Of a stretch of DNA of 17,370 nucleotides, positions 7,602 to 15,528 are shown in pieces. A model generated the notes under the pieces. The model was given only the letters and a program-made list of their open reading frames with translations. It was not told the origin of the DNA and did no database searches. The position numbers and the translations under genes were made by a program. Each line of letters begins with the position of its first letter. Within the stretch, counting starts at the first letter, position 1. This DNA comes from an uncultured Porphyromonadaceae bacterium (GTDB taxonomy: Bacteria; Bacteroidota; Bacteroidia; Bacteroidales; Muribaculaceae), in assembly GCA_947176285.1 (NCBI GenBank), contig CAMWQF010000025.1, positions 1-17,370 on the forward strand, in the 5' to 3' direction.

Positions 7602-8630
7602 TCAATCGAAGAGGGAGGCTTCGGTTGCCCTAGGATAGCGACCGAGATGGCGATAAGCAAGTTCAGTCACTTCACGCCCTCTTGGGGTGCGCTTAAGGAA
7701 ACCTTCCTTGATAAGAAAAGGCTCATATACTTCCTCAATTGTACCACTATCTTCGCCTAAGGCTGTAGCAATAGTGGTCAGGCCTACCGGTCCTCCTCCG
7801 AATTTGTCGATTATTGTAGTCAGTATTCGGTTGTCGATTTCATCCAGACCATATTTGTCAATGTTGAGAGCTTCAAGAGCGATCTGTGCTGTAGAAAGGT
7901 CGACCGTTCCGTTGCCCTTTACCATAGCGAAATCACGTACACGCCTGAGCAATGCATTAGCAATACGCGGAGTGCCTCGGCTACGAAGTGCAATCTCCTG
8001 GGCTGCATCATCCATGATTGAAGTCTTAAGAAGACGAGCAGAACGCTTCACGATTCCCATCAGCACTTCATGGTCGTAATATTCAAGATGGCAATTAATG
8101 CCAAATCTTGCTCTAAGCGGAGCTGTCAGAAGTCCACTGCGTGTAGTTGCCCCAATGAGTGTGAAAGGAGATATGGTAAGTTGCACAGACTTTGCTCCCG
8201 GCCCTTTGTCCAGGAGAATATCAATGCGATAGTCTTCCATTGCGGAATAAAGATATTCTTCCACTATAGGATGCAGACGATGGATTTCATCGATGAAAAG
8301 CACATCGTGTGGCTCCAGACTCATGAGAATGCCGGCAAGATCACCAGGTTTGTCAAGCACAGGTCCACTCGTCACCTTGAAACCGACATTCAGTTCATTG
8401 GCAACGATATTGCTCAGGGTAGTTTTTCCGAGTCCCGGAGGACCATGGAGCAACGTGTGGTCGAGAGCCTCTCCACGCATTCGAGCAGCCTGCACGAATA
8501 CGCGAAGGTTTGCGACTACCTTCTCCTGACCGCTAAAGTCATCAAAACTTAGCGGTCGGAGGGCTTTTTCTATGTCGCGATCGCTTCCGGACGGAGTTGT
8601 CTGGCTATTGTGTATATCAAATTCAGGCAT
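7602..8630 (-). CDS. ruvB: Holliday junction branch migration ATPase RuvB
   Basis: The hexameric AAA+ motor of the RuvAB complex, which drives branch migration of Holliday junctions in recombinational repair. The 342-residue protein shows Walker A GPPGLGKT at 63-70, Walker B LFIDEIH at 111-117, the RuvB signature GATTRSGLLTAPLRARFG at 160-177 including the arginine-finger region, RGTPRIANALLRR, and the C-terminal winged-helix segment (GLTTIATALGED, then FLKRTPRGR). The length is normal and no key motif is missing. Its ATG (8630-8628) overlaps the tyrS stop (TGA, 8632-8630) as ATGA, so the two are translationally coupled. ruvA and ruvC are not in the window, as is common in Bacteroidota. Confidence 0.97.
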   Translation of the reverse strand: MPEFDIHNSQTTPSGSDRDIEKALRPLSFDDFSGQEKVVANLRVFVQAARMRGEALDHTLLHGPPGLGKTTLSNIVANELNVGFKVTSGPVLDKPGDLAGILMSLEPHDVLFIDEIHRLHPIVEEYLYSAMEDYRIDILLDKGPGAKSVQLTISPFTLIGATTRSGLLTAPLRARFGINCHLEYYDHEVLMGIVKRSARLLKTSIMDDAAQEIALRSRGTPRIANALLRRVRDFAMVKGNGTVDLSTAQIALEALNIDKYGLDEIDNRILTTIIDKFGGGPVGLTTIATALGEDSGTIEEVYEPFLIKEGFLKRTPRGREVTELAYRHLGRYPRATEASLFD

Positions 8631-9925
8631 CAGTCTTTGACTGTGATAAGGTAATAGTTCTTTTTGCCTCTTTGAGCAAGTATGTATTTGCCTCCGAGCA
8701 AATGCTCTTTGCCTATAATCGCCGCGGGGTCGGTCAGTTTCTCTTTGTTGATGCTCACCCCATTGCCTTGTATCATCTTGCGAGCCTCACCCTTTGAGGG
8801 GAATACGGAAGTCTTTTCAGCAAGAAATTCCAATGCAGGTATTCCGGTTTCGATGTCAGCGCGATCCACTTCGAATCTGGGCACCCCCTCGAAAATGTCA
8901 AGAAGAGTCTGTTCGTCAAGTTTATGGAGTTCATCCACCGCGCTGTTGCTAAACAGAATCTTGCTTGCAGATACAGCAGCATCATATGCATCACGACCAT
9001 GCACCATCACCGTAACTTCCTCAGCGAGTTTCTTCTGAAGGGGACGCATACCGGGATCTTTAGCGTGCTCAGCGGCAAGATTTTCTATTTCCTCTTTTGA
9101 AAGGAAAGTGAAGATCTTGAGATATTTCTCAGCCTCTGCATCGCCAACATTTAGCCAGAACTGATAGAACTTATATGGTGAAGTGTATCTTGCATCAAGC
9201 CATACATTGCCGCTCTCAGTTTTTCCGAACTTTCCTCCATCAGCCTTTGTGATTAGCGGGCAAGTTAGCGCAAACACTTCGCCACCAAGTTTTCTGCGAA
9301 TCAGTTCACCTCCGGTGGTGATATTTCCCCATTGGTCTGAACCACCAAGTTGAAGTTTGCATCCCTTTGTCTCGTAGAGATGGAGGAAGTCAAAGCCCTG
9401 AAGAAGTTGATAGGTGAATTCTGTGAAACTGAGGCCGTCGCGAGCTTCGCCATTGAGACGCTTTTGCACAGACTCTTTTGCCATCATATAGTTGACGGTG
9501 ATGTGCTTTCCGATCTCACGTGCGAAGTCGAGGAAAGAGAAATCTTTCATCCAATCGTAGTTATTGACAAGTTCTGCTTTGTTTGGAGCATCACTTTCAA
9601 AATCAAGGAAACGAGAAAGCTGCTTCTTAATGGCTTCCTGATTATGACGCAGAGTGGCTTCGTCGAGAAGATTTCGTTCGGCGCTTTTGCCGGAGGGGTC
9701 ACCAATCATGCCGGTTGCACCGCCAACAAGTGCTATAGGCTTATGCCCGCAACGCTGGAGGTGACGAAGCATCATAACGCCGCAAAGATGACCGATGTGA
9801 AGTGAGTCTGCAGTCGGGTCAATGCCGAGGTAAGCAGTAGTCATCTCCTTATTTAGTTGCTCTTCTGTGCCGGGCATCATGGTATGGATCATGCCGCGCC
9901 AGGTAAGTTCTTCTACGAAATTCAT
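8630..9925 (-). CDS. tyrS: Tyrosyl-tRNA synthetase
   Basis: Cytosolic class Ic enzyme that attaches tyrosine to tRNA-Tyr. 431 residues. HIGH motif HIGH at 43-46, tyrosine-binding region YQLLQGFDF near 172-180, GGSDQWGNI at 194-202, and the KMSKS counterpart KFGKT at 232-236, the usual bacterial TyrRS form. A C-terminal S4 RNA-binding domain is visible (PSKGEARKMIQGNGVSINKE, about 373-392). The start ATG at 9925 gives the expected N-terminus MNFVEELTWRG. It lies 41 bases after the M28 lipoprotein gene with no recognisable promoter in the gap, and overlaps ruvB at its 3' end. I see no T-box leader. Confidence 0.97.
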   Translation of the reverse strand: MNFVEELTWRGMIHTMMPGTEEQLNKEMTTAYLGIDPTADSLHIGHLCGVMMLRHLQRCGHKPIALVGGATGMIGDPSGKSAERNLLDEATLRHNQEAIKKQLSRFLDFESDAPNKAELVNNYDWMKDFSFLDFAREIGKHITVNYMMAKESVQKRLNGEARDGLSFTEFTYQLLQGFDFLHLYETKGCKLQLGGSDQWGNITTGGELIRRKLGGEVFALTCPLITKADGGKFGKTESGNVWLDARYTSPYKFYQFWLNVGDAEAEKYLKIFTFLSKEEIENLAAEHAKDPGMRPLQKKLAEEVTVMVHGRDAYDAAVSASKILFSNSAVDELHKLDEQTLLDIFEGVPRFEVDRADIETGIPALEFLAEKTSVFPSKGEARKMIQGNGVSINKEKLTDPAAIIGKEHLLGGKYILAQRGKKNYYLITVKD

Positions 9926-9966
9926 ATTGATTATATATTTGTTAATTTGTTATTCGATGGGGATTA

Positions 9967-10956
9967 TTAATTGCGGAAGGTCAATATATAGTTTTCAAGT
10001 ACATTTCCGACCGCACCAAGAGTCTCTTTTGATATGGCATCCATATTGTCAGAAGAAGTGTGCCAACCTTCGTAGAATCCAGATCCATCACGATAGTCGA
10101 TAATATCGATTGCGGGAATACCTCCTTTTATCAATTCAACATGATCGTCATTGATTGCTGATCCCATTTTGTTGACAAAAAAATCTCCATAACCAAGACT
10201 ATTCGCTATAGCCCAAATCTTATCGGCAAGAGCGGGATTAGAAAGTTGGGAAAAATATTCCCGCATGAAAGTAGCATCTTTTGCCCCTACCATATCAAGA
10301 AGGATTGCAGCAGAGGGCATATAGTCTTCAGATATCGGATTTTCCACAAAATACCTTGCGCCGAGGGCCCAACTGTCATCATTGCTTTCCTCTCCCCAAT
10401 CTTCCGCATCGCAGAAGAGGATGTCAATGCCCGCCTCATTTGATTCCTGCGAGAAGACTCGAGCCAGTTCAAGGATAACAGCAGTGCCGCTTGCACCATC
10501 GTTGGCGCCATCCACAGGATTCTTTCGTTTTGCCGGGTCCCGGTCATGATCCGCCCAAGGGCGACAGTCCCAATGAGCAAGAAGAAGGATGCGTTTTTCA
10601 GCATTAGGGTTGACCCGTGCGAATATATTGCGCATGGGTATGCGAGTTCCATCAAAAGTGGTGAGGGTGGACTTCTGTTCTGTAACGTCTGCGCCGAAAC
10701 TTTTCAACTTCCCTGCAAGCCAGTCGCCACAAAGCCTATGGGCGTCAGTTCCGGGCACACGCGGGCCAAAATTGACCTGAGTCTCTACATAATGATATGC
10801 GCTGTCGGGCGAAAAAACCGACTTGGCATTTTCATTGGCCGCAGACTGCAGCGATATAGTATCGGATGTTTTGTCTTTAACTGCTCCACATGAGAAAAAC
10901 AGAGTGACGCTTACACCCGCAAGGGCCAACATTTTTATGAGCGAGATTCTTTTCAT
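9967..10956 (-). CDS. M28-family glutaminyl-cyclase-like zinc lipoprotein
   Basis: 329 residues starting with a lipoprotein signal: MKRISLIKML, a hydrophobic core and Cys23 in LFFSCG, so the mature protein is predicted to be membrane-anchored outside the cytoplasm. The rest matches M28 proteins of the type II glutaminyl-peptide cyclotransferase branch: NFGPRVPGT (62-70), AHWDCRPWADHD (127-138), ANDGASG with Asp153 (151-157), FCDAEDWGEE with the acidic pair Glu185/Asp186, LLDMVGA (219-225), NDDH (269-272) and GWHTSSDN with His299. Family knowledge: these enzymes turn N-terminal Gln into pyroglutamate; many Bacteroidota periplasmic proteins start with Gln after signal-peptide removal. An aminopeptidase role is the alternative. 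It has its own promoter upstream and precedes tyrS by 41 bases. Confidence 0.85.
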   Translation of the reverse strand: MKRISLIKMLALAGVSVTLFFSCGAVKDKTSDTISLQSAANENAKSVFSPDSAYHYVETQVNFGPRVPGTDAHRLCGDWLAGKLKSFGADVTEQKSTLTTFDGTRIPMRNIFARVNPNAEKRILLLAHWDCRPWADHDRDPAKRKNPVDGANDGASGTAVILELARVFSQESNEAGIDILFCDAEDWGEESNDDSWALGARYFVENPISEDYMPSAAILLDMVGAKDATFMREYFSQLSNPALADKIWAIANSLGYGDFFVNKMGSAINDDHVELIKGGIPAIDIIDYRDGSGFYEGWHTSSDNMDAISKETLGAVGNVLENYILTFRN

Positions 10957-11023
10957 TTCAATTAATTGTAGATTTGCCCATCACGATTTTTAAAGGGATG
11001 AGGACCAAGATGGCTCTAAAGCG

Positions 11024-11055
11024 CAAAATTAATAAAAAAAACGCTAATATGCAAA
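11024..11055 (-). promoter_or_regulatory. Bacteroidota-type promoter of the M28 lipoprotein gene
   Basis: On the minus strand TTTG (complement of 11055-11052), 20 bases, then TAATTTTG (complement of 11031-11024), a full match to TTTG...TAnnTTTG. The start of transcription would be near 11017, with a leader of about 60 bases before the ATG at 10956. The -33 box is part of the T tract of the terminator at 11065-11086, so the two elements share bases. Confidence 0.65.
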
Positions 11056-11086
11056 AAAAGAAAATAGGTCGACTCACGTCGACCTA
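11052..11086 (-). terminator. Intrinsic terminator of an unassigned minus-strand transcript
   Basis: TAGGTCGAC (11065-11073) and GTCGACCTA (11078-11086) form a perfect nine-base-pair stem with a four-base loop. On the minus strand it is followed by TTTTCTTTTTTTG, a good T tract. It lies about 300 bases past the pgi stop and behind another complete terminator at 11322-11353, so pgi is not its obvious client. Confidence 0.75.
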
Positions 11087-11321
11087 ATTCCTTTAATTCA
11101 AACAACAATAACAACTTTTTTTCAGAACGCTTATAGCAATTAAACTAATCAATCTAATCAAATTTTCAGTAACTCATCCGATGATTTCTGACTTTTTGTC
11201 TTGCAACCATCCTTTCTGTCTGAGTTACGTCTATTAAACACGGCTGAAAGGGGTAATGTTCATTAGAATTCCTGATAAAATGCCATATTAACTTTTATTT
11301 AACATCTGTAATAGTTTTGCA
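11087..11321 (-). ncRNA. Candidate small RNA or structured spacer between two terminators
   Basis: This 235-base gene-free stretch sits between the pgi terminator and a second minus-strand terminator, which implies a transcript that begins inside it. I see no convincing open reading frame. A long imperfect hairpin (11169-11228) lies in the middle, and TTTCAG and CTGAAA on the minus strand can extend its base. The 3' part is AT-rich with repeats such as GATTAGATTGATTAG and GTTGTTATTGTTGTT. I found no TAnnTTTG promoter box on the minus strand here, which weakens the case. The size would suit a 6S-like RNA, but I cannot draw the 6S structure. Confidence 0.3.
11169..11228. repeat. Long imperfect hairpin
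   Basis: GTAACTCA (11169-11176) and TGAGTTAC (11221-11228) are perfect inverted repeats 44 bases apart. On the minus strand, GATGGTT pairs with AATCATC inside, and GAC-AAAAA-GTC closes the tip, giving a three-part stem of 60 bases with internal loops. This is much more pairing than expected by chance in an AT-rich spacer. Confidence 0.6.
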
Positions 11322-11353
11322 ATAAAAAAAAGGAGAGGACGCGCCTCTCCTTT
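11322..11353 (-). terminator. Intrinsic terminator of pgi
   Basis: AAAGGAGAGG (11329-11338), loop ACGCG, and CCTCTCCTTT (11344-11353) form a ten-base-pair stem. On the minus strand it is followed by a run of T's (complement of 11330-11324). It begins 34 bases after the pgi stop codon, so it ends the pgi transcript. Confidence 0.92.
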
Positions 11354-11387
11354 ATATACTTTATCAACTTCTATATCTGAAGTTAAG

Positions 11388-12734
11388 TTACTTCTGCAAT
11401 CTTGCCTGGATATCGGCAGTTTCCTTTTCGTAGCCCGGCTTGCCAAGAAGGGCGAACATATTCTTCTTGTATGCTTCTACACCGGGCTGGTTGAATGGAT
11501 TCACACCAAGCATATATCCTGAGATGCCGCAAGCTTTCTCGAAGAAATAGATCAGAGCACCGAGAGTATATTCATCGAGTTTGTTGATCTCGATCTTGAT
11601 GTTTGGCACTCCACCGTCGACATGAGCAAGCATAGTGCCGAGTTCTGCCATCTTGTTGACATCATCCACTCTTTTGCCACCAAGGAAATTCAGACCGTCA
11701 AGGTTCTGATCATCTGTAGGAATATACTTGTGAAGAAGCGGTTCCTTAACAGAAATTACGGTCTCGAAGATGGTGCGTTCGCCATCCTGAATCCACTGTC
11801 CCATTGAATGCAAATCGGTAGTGAAGTCTACAGCAGCAGGGAAAATGCCCTTTCCATCCTTACCTTCACTCTCTCCATAGAGTTGTTTCCACCATTCTGC
11901 GAAGTAGTGGAGTTTCGGGTTGAAGTTAGCAAGAATCTCAATTTTCTTACCGCTTTGATACAAGGCGTTGCGAACACGTGCATAAGTCTCTGCAATATTA
12001 TTGTCACCTGGCTCCTTCGTATCTTTTTCCATTTCTGCTGCGCCAGCTATGAGTTTTGTGATATCAAAGCCTGCCACTGCTATAGGAAGAAGACCAACCG
12101 GGGTAAGAACAGAGAAACGTCCGCCAACGTTGTCAGGAATTACATATGTCTCATATCCTTCTTGAGTAGCGAGAGTGCGGAGTGCACCCTTCTTCTCATC
12201 GGTGATAGCAACGATAAGGTCTTTAGCCGCATCCTTGCCTACCTGCTCTTCAAGTTGAGCCTTCAGCAGACGGAAAGCGATAGCCGGCTCGGTAGTTGTG
12301 CCAGACTTTGAGATTACCACTATACCGAATTTTTTATCTTTAAGGAAATCCTGAAGTTCAGCAGTGTATTCTTCACCGATATTCTGACCGGCGTATAGCA
12401 CTTTTGCATGCTTAGGTTCGGGATTGTTAATGAAATCAGCAAAGTTGTTGCTGAGAGCGCTAATCACAGCCTTTGCACCGAGATAACTTCCACCAATGCC
12501 AATGCATACTACATAGTCACATTTTTCCTTAAGACGGTCGGCTGTTGCATTGATTTTAGCAAGAAGAGACTCTTCGGTTTGTGATGGGAGGTTGACCCAA
12601 CCAAGGAAGTCGCTGCCTGCTGCACGACCGGTATTTACGTCTTTTATAGCCTCTACGGCTGCCGGTTCGTTAGCGACATACTGCTTATCAGCGAAATATA
12701 CCGCATGCTGAATGTCTAAACTAATGCTTTTCAT
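11388..12734 (-). CDS. pgi: Glucose-6-phosphate isomerase
   Basis: Interconverts glucose 6-phosphate and fructose 6-phosphate in glycolysis and gluconeogenesis; cytosolic. The 448-residue length fits the shorter bacterial PGI group (about 450), not the 550-residue enterobacterial form. Visible signatures are CIGIGGSYLGAKAV (77-90), the phosphate loop VVISKSGTTTEPAI (139-152), GGRFSVLTPVGLLP (204-217), YGESEGKDGKGI with the likely catalytic Glu near 290, and NQPGVEAYKKNMF near the C-terminus. The ATG at 12734 gives the natural N-terminus. It follows gpsA by 80 bases of repeat-rich sequence without a clear promoter, and is closed by a strong terminator, so it is probably the last gene of a lysS-gpsA-pgi unit. 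Confidence 0.97.
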   Translation of the reverse strand: MKSISLDIQHAVYFADKQYVANEPAAVEAIKDVNTGRAAGSDFLGWVNLPSQTEESLLAKINATADRLKEKCDYVVCIGIGGSYLGAKAVISALSNNFADFINNPEPKHAKVLYAGQNIGEEYTAELQDFLKDKKFGIVVISKSGTTTEPAIAFRLLKAQLEEQVGKDAAKDLIVAITDEKKGALRTLATQEGYETYVIPDNVGGRFSVLTPVGLLPIAVAGFDITKLIAGAAEMEKDTKEPGDNNIAETYARVRNALYQSGKKIEILANFNPKLHYFAEWWKQLYGESEGKDGKGIFPAAVDFTTDLHSMGQWIQDGERTIFETVISVKEPLLHKYIPTDDQNLDGLNFLGGKRVDDVNKMAELGTMLAHVDGGVPNIKIEINKLDEYTLGALIYFFEKACGISGYMLGVNPFNQPGVEAYKKNMFALLGKPGYEKETADIQARLQK

Positions 12735-12747
12735 ATTTTTATATTTT

Positions 12748-12808
12748 GGGTTTAAAAGTTTAAGGGTTTAATTGTTTAAGGGTTTAGAAAGTTTAGGATG
12801 TTAAGGGG
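12748..12808. repeat. Eight-base periodic TTTA-rich repeat between gpsA and pgi
   Basis: On the plus strand TTTA recurs every 8-9 bases for about 60 bases, separated by AAAG, AGGG, ATTG, AGGG, GAAAG and GGATG, so that TTTAAGGG and TTTAGG variants repeat. It fills most of the 80-base spacer. It looks like a degenerate microsatellite. The likeness to telomere repeats is coincidental. Confidence 0.65.
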
Positions 12809-12814
12809 TTTTGA

Positions 12815-13825
12815 CTATGAGAAAGAGTCGGAGAGTTCTTTCATAGCCCTACGCACGTTTACCCCTTCGTAGAGCACTGCATGCACCATGTCAAGAATCG
12901 GCATCTCAACCTGAAGTTCCGGTCGCTCGTTGATGTCGTACATACATTTGGTGCCATAATATCCTTCAGCCACCATGCTCATCTCCATCTTTGCCACCTT
13001 AACGCTATAGCCTTTGCCAAGCATTGAACCGAAATTGTGGTTGCGCGAGAATTTACTGTAAGCAGTCACGAGAAGGTCGCCAAGATAAGCTGAGCGGTCA
13101 ATGTCTCGCGGCATGGGTGCGATTGTATCTACAAATTTCCGCATTTCCCTCGTAGCATTGCTGACGAGCATCGCCATGAAGTTGTCGCCTGCCTTCATAC
13201 CGTTGACCATACCGGCTGCAATAGCATATACGTTTTTGAGAACAGCAGCGTATTCAATGCCATCAACATCATCAGAAATGATAGTCTTCATCTTGGCTGA
13301 TGCAAGACGCGATGCAAACTGACGGGCTTTGTCGGTATCCAAGCAACCAATAGTGAGATAACTGAGCCGTTCTAGTGCCACTTCTTCCGCATGACAGGGA
13401 CCTCCTATTACAAGCATGTTGCCACGTGGCACTCCATACACTTGTTCAAAATAGTCGGTGATTATCATATTGCGGTCCGGAACGATACCTTTTACTGCTG
13501 AAACAATGTTCTTGTCTTTGATATCGATATTTAGTTTGCTTATTTCAGGAAGGAAATAAGGGGATGGCATCGCTACTACCAGAGTATCGGCTCCAGCAGC
13601 GACCTCGTTGATATCAGCGGAGAAATCAATGCGATCGGTATCGAAACTGACATCGGTCAGGTAAGAGGGATTATGTCCATATTTTCTGAACTCCTCAATC
13701 TTATCTTCGCTACGGAAATACCATCCTATACGATCACAGTTCTTGAGCAGAAGCTTAGCCAACGCTGTGGCCCAGCTTCCGCTACCGAGAACGGCTACTT
13801 TCGATATTTGGTCTTTGCTATCCAT
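12815..13825 (-). CDS. gpsA: NAD(P)-dependent glycerol-3-phosphate dehydrogenase
   Basis: Reduces dihydroxyacetone phosphate to sn-glycerol 3-phosphate, the backbone precursor of phospholipids; cytosolic. 336 residues. The Rossmann fingerprint VAVLGSGSWATALA is at 10-23, GPCHAEEVA at 142-150, and the catalytic block AAVLKNVYAIAAGMVNGMKAGDN at about 193-214 includes the expected catalytic lysine (Lys197). NATREMRKF and RSAYLGDLLVTAYSKFSRNH continue the family pattern. The ATG at 13825 is two bases after the lysS stop codon (13830-13828), so translation is probably coupled. The C-terminus is a little short but intact. Confidence 0.96.
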   Translation of the reverse strand: MDSKDQISKVAVLGSGSWATALAKLLLKNCDRIGWYFRSEDKIEEFRKYGHNPSYLTDVSFDTDRIDFSADINEVAAGADTLVVAMPSPYFLPEISKLNIDIKDKNIVSAVKGIVPDRNMIITDYFEQVYGVPRGNMLVIGGPCHAEEVALERLSYLTIGCLDTDKARQFASRLASAKMKTIISDDVDGIEYAAVLKNVYAIAAGMVNGMKAGDNFMAMLVSNATREMRKFVDTIAPMPRDIDRSAYLGDLLVTAYSKFSRNHNFGSMLGKGYSVKVAKMEMSMVAEGYYGTKCMYDINERPELQVEMPILDMVHAVLYEGVNVRRAMKELSDSFS

Positions 13826-13827
13826 GA

Positions 13828-15384
13828 TTACTTTTCTCCCTCCTTCTCTTCTTCGGCATCCGCCTTCACTTGCTTCTTTTCAGGACGCATCTGCGGGAAG
13901 AATAGAACTTCCTGAATTGCAGTCTGTCCGGTCATAAGCATAGTGAGACGGTCCATTCCGATTCCAAGTCCGGAAGTGGGGGGCATACCGTATTCGAGGG
14001 CGCGAATAAAATCATGGTCGATGATCATAGCTTCATCGTCACCCTTGTCGGCAAGGTTCATCTGGTCAACGAATCGTTCATACTGATCGATTGGGTCATT
14101 GAGTTCGGAATAAGCGTTGCAAAGTTCCTTTCCATTGACCATAAGTTCGAAACGTTCTGTAAGTTCCGGATTGTCGCGATGCTTCTTGGTCAGCGGTGAC
14201 ATCTCAATTGGATAGTCAGTAATGAAAGTAGGCTGGATATATGTGCCTTCACACTTTTCGCCGAATATTTCATCAATCAGTTTTCCTTTGCCCCAACTTG
14301 GATCAACCTCAATGTTCTCTTGCTTACAGAAGGCACGGAGTTCTTCTTCCGTCTTTCCGGTAATGTCAAAACCGGTGTGCTCTTTTATGGCATCGGTCAT
14401 TGTCACTCGGCGGAATGGAGCCTTAAACGAAACAATGTTGTCGCCAATCTGCACATCGGTGGTGCCGTTTACATCAAGGCAAATCTTTTCGAGCATATTC
14501 TCCACAAAGCGCATCATCCAGTTGTAGTCTTTGTAAGCTACGTACACCTCCATACAAGTGAATTCGGGATTATGAGTGCGGTCCATTCCTTCGTTGCGGA
14601 AATCTTTAGCAAACTCATAAACACCGTCGAATCCTCCTACGATGAGTCGCTTCAGATATAATTCGTTGGCGATACGCAGATATAGAGGGATGTCTAGTGC
14701 ATTGTGGTGTGTTATAAACGGACGCGCAGCCGCTCCTCCAGGAATGGACTGAAGAATCGGAGTCTCCACTTCCATGATGCCATGGTCGTTGAAATACTGG
14801 CGCATTGAGTTGAAGATCTTGTTGCGCTTGAGGAATATCTCCTTGATTCCCGGATTTACCACGAGGTCTACATAGCGTTGACGATAACGCTGCTCCGGGT
14901 CTGTGAAAGCGTCGTAAGCCTTGCCGTCTTTCATCTTCACCATCGGAAGTGGACGCAGACTCTTGCTTAGCACTGTTATTTCTTGTGCGTGAACTGAAAT
15001 CTCACCAGTCTGTGTGCGGAACACATATCCTTTCACACCAATGAAGTCGCCAATGTCAAGGAGTTTCTTGAAAACTACATTGTACATGTCCTTATCCTCT
15101 CCGGGGCAAAGGTCATCGCGGCTAACATATACCTGGATTCTGCCTTCAGCATCCTGAAGGCTAACGAATGATGCCTTGCCCATAATACGGCGGCTCATGA
15201 TTCTGCCAGCCACGCACACTTCGCGGCGTTCAGCCGCATCATCCTTAAAGTTTTCCTTGATTTCCTCGCTATGTCCGGTCACAACATATTCAGCTGCCGG
15301 ATAGGGTTCTATTCCGCGGTCGCGGAGAGCCTGCATACTGTTGCGTCTTACGATTTCCTGTTCGCTCAGTTCCTGATTTGCCAT
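13828..15384 (-). CDS. lysS: Lysyl-tRNA synthetase, class II
   Basis: Charges tRNA-Lys with lysine in the cytosol. The 518-residue protein has an N-terminal OB-fold anticodon-binding domain (VAGRIMSRRIMGKASFVSLQ at 58-77, then GRIQVYV) and a class II catalytic core. Motif 1 is around 198-212 (NDHGIMEVETPILQS), motif 2 contains FRNEG at 262-266 followed by HNPEFTCMEVY, and motif 3 is GLGIGMDRLTML at 472-483. A charged tail rich in Lys and Glu (KADAEEEKEGEK) ends the protein. Some Bacteroidota LysRS carry longer C-terminal extensions; this one does not. The start is the ATG at 15384. The 144-base region upstream shows only weak promoter-like matches. Confidence 0.97.
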   Translation of the reverse strand: MANQELSEQEIVRRNSMQALRDRGIEPYPAAEYVVTGHSEEIKENFKDDAAERREVCVAGRIMSRRIMGKASFVSLQDAEGRIQVYVSRDDLCPGEDKDMYNVVFKKLLDIGDFIGVKGYVFRTQTGEISVHAQEITVLSKSLRPLPMVKMKDGKAYDAFTDPEQRYRQRYVDLVVNPGIKEIFLKRNKIFNSMRQYFNDHGIMEVETPILQSIPGGAAARPFITHHNALDIPLYLRIANELYLKRLIVGGFDGVYEFAKDFRNEGMDRTHNPEFTCMEVYVAYKDYNWMMRFVENMLEKICLDVNGTTDVQIGDNIVSFKAPFRRVTMTDAIKEHTGFDITGKTEEELRAFCKQENIEVDPSWGKGKLIDEIFGEKCEGTYIQPTFITDYPIEMSPLTKKHRDNPELTERFELMVNGKELCNAYSELNDPIDQYERFVDQMNLADKGDDEAMIIDHDFIRALEYGMPPTSGLGIGMDRLTMLMTGQTAIQEVLFFPQMRPEKKQVKADAEEEKEGEK

Positions 15385-15484
15385 TTATTGAGTATGTTTT
15401 TTAGTTATTCATATCATTTGAGCCCTAAAAAGGGGCAGAAATACATCAGTCTATAAATATAACGTATTTTTACTACTTATGTAG

Positions 15485-15526
15485 ATGTCTTCAATTAAAA
15501 AAATGTTAACTGAGGACATTTGAAGA
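15485..15526. other. Overlapping inverted repeats after the caspase gene
   Basis: ATGTCTTCA (15485-15493) can pair with TGAGGACAT (15511-15519) with one mismatch or wobble, or its TCTTCAA part (15488-15494) can pair with TTGAAGA (15520-15526). The two pairings exclude each other. This lies directly behind the caspase-gene stop, with a T-rich loop on the minus strand. It could be a weak terminator for the caspase transcript; it lacks a T tract after the stem. Confidence 0.25.
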
Positions 15527-15528
15527 TA

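Noticed and set aside
9926..9966. T-box or other tRNA-sensing leader ahead of tyrS
   Set aside because: The spacer is only 41 bases with no structure; the same search before leuS and lysS showed none.
11312..11319. TAGTTTTG as a plus-strand promoter running into the pgi region
   Set aside because: It matches the -7 box, but no TTTG or TTG lies at the right distance upstream and there is no plus-strand gene.
12748..12808. Telomere-like TTTAGGG repeat
   Set aside because: Irregular units in a bacterial spacer; resemblance is by chance.
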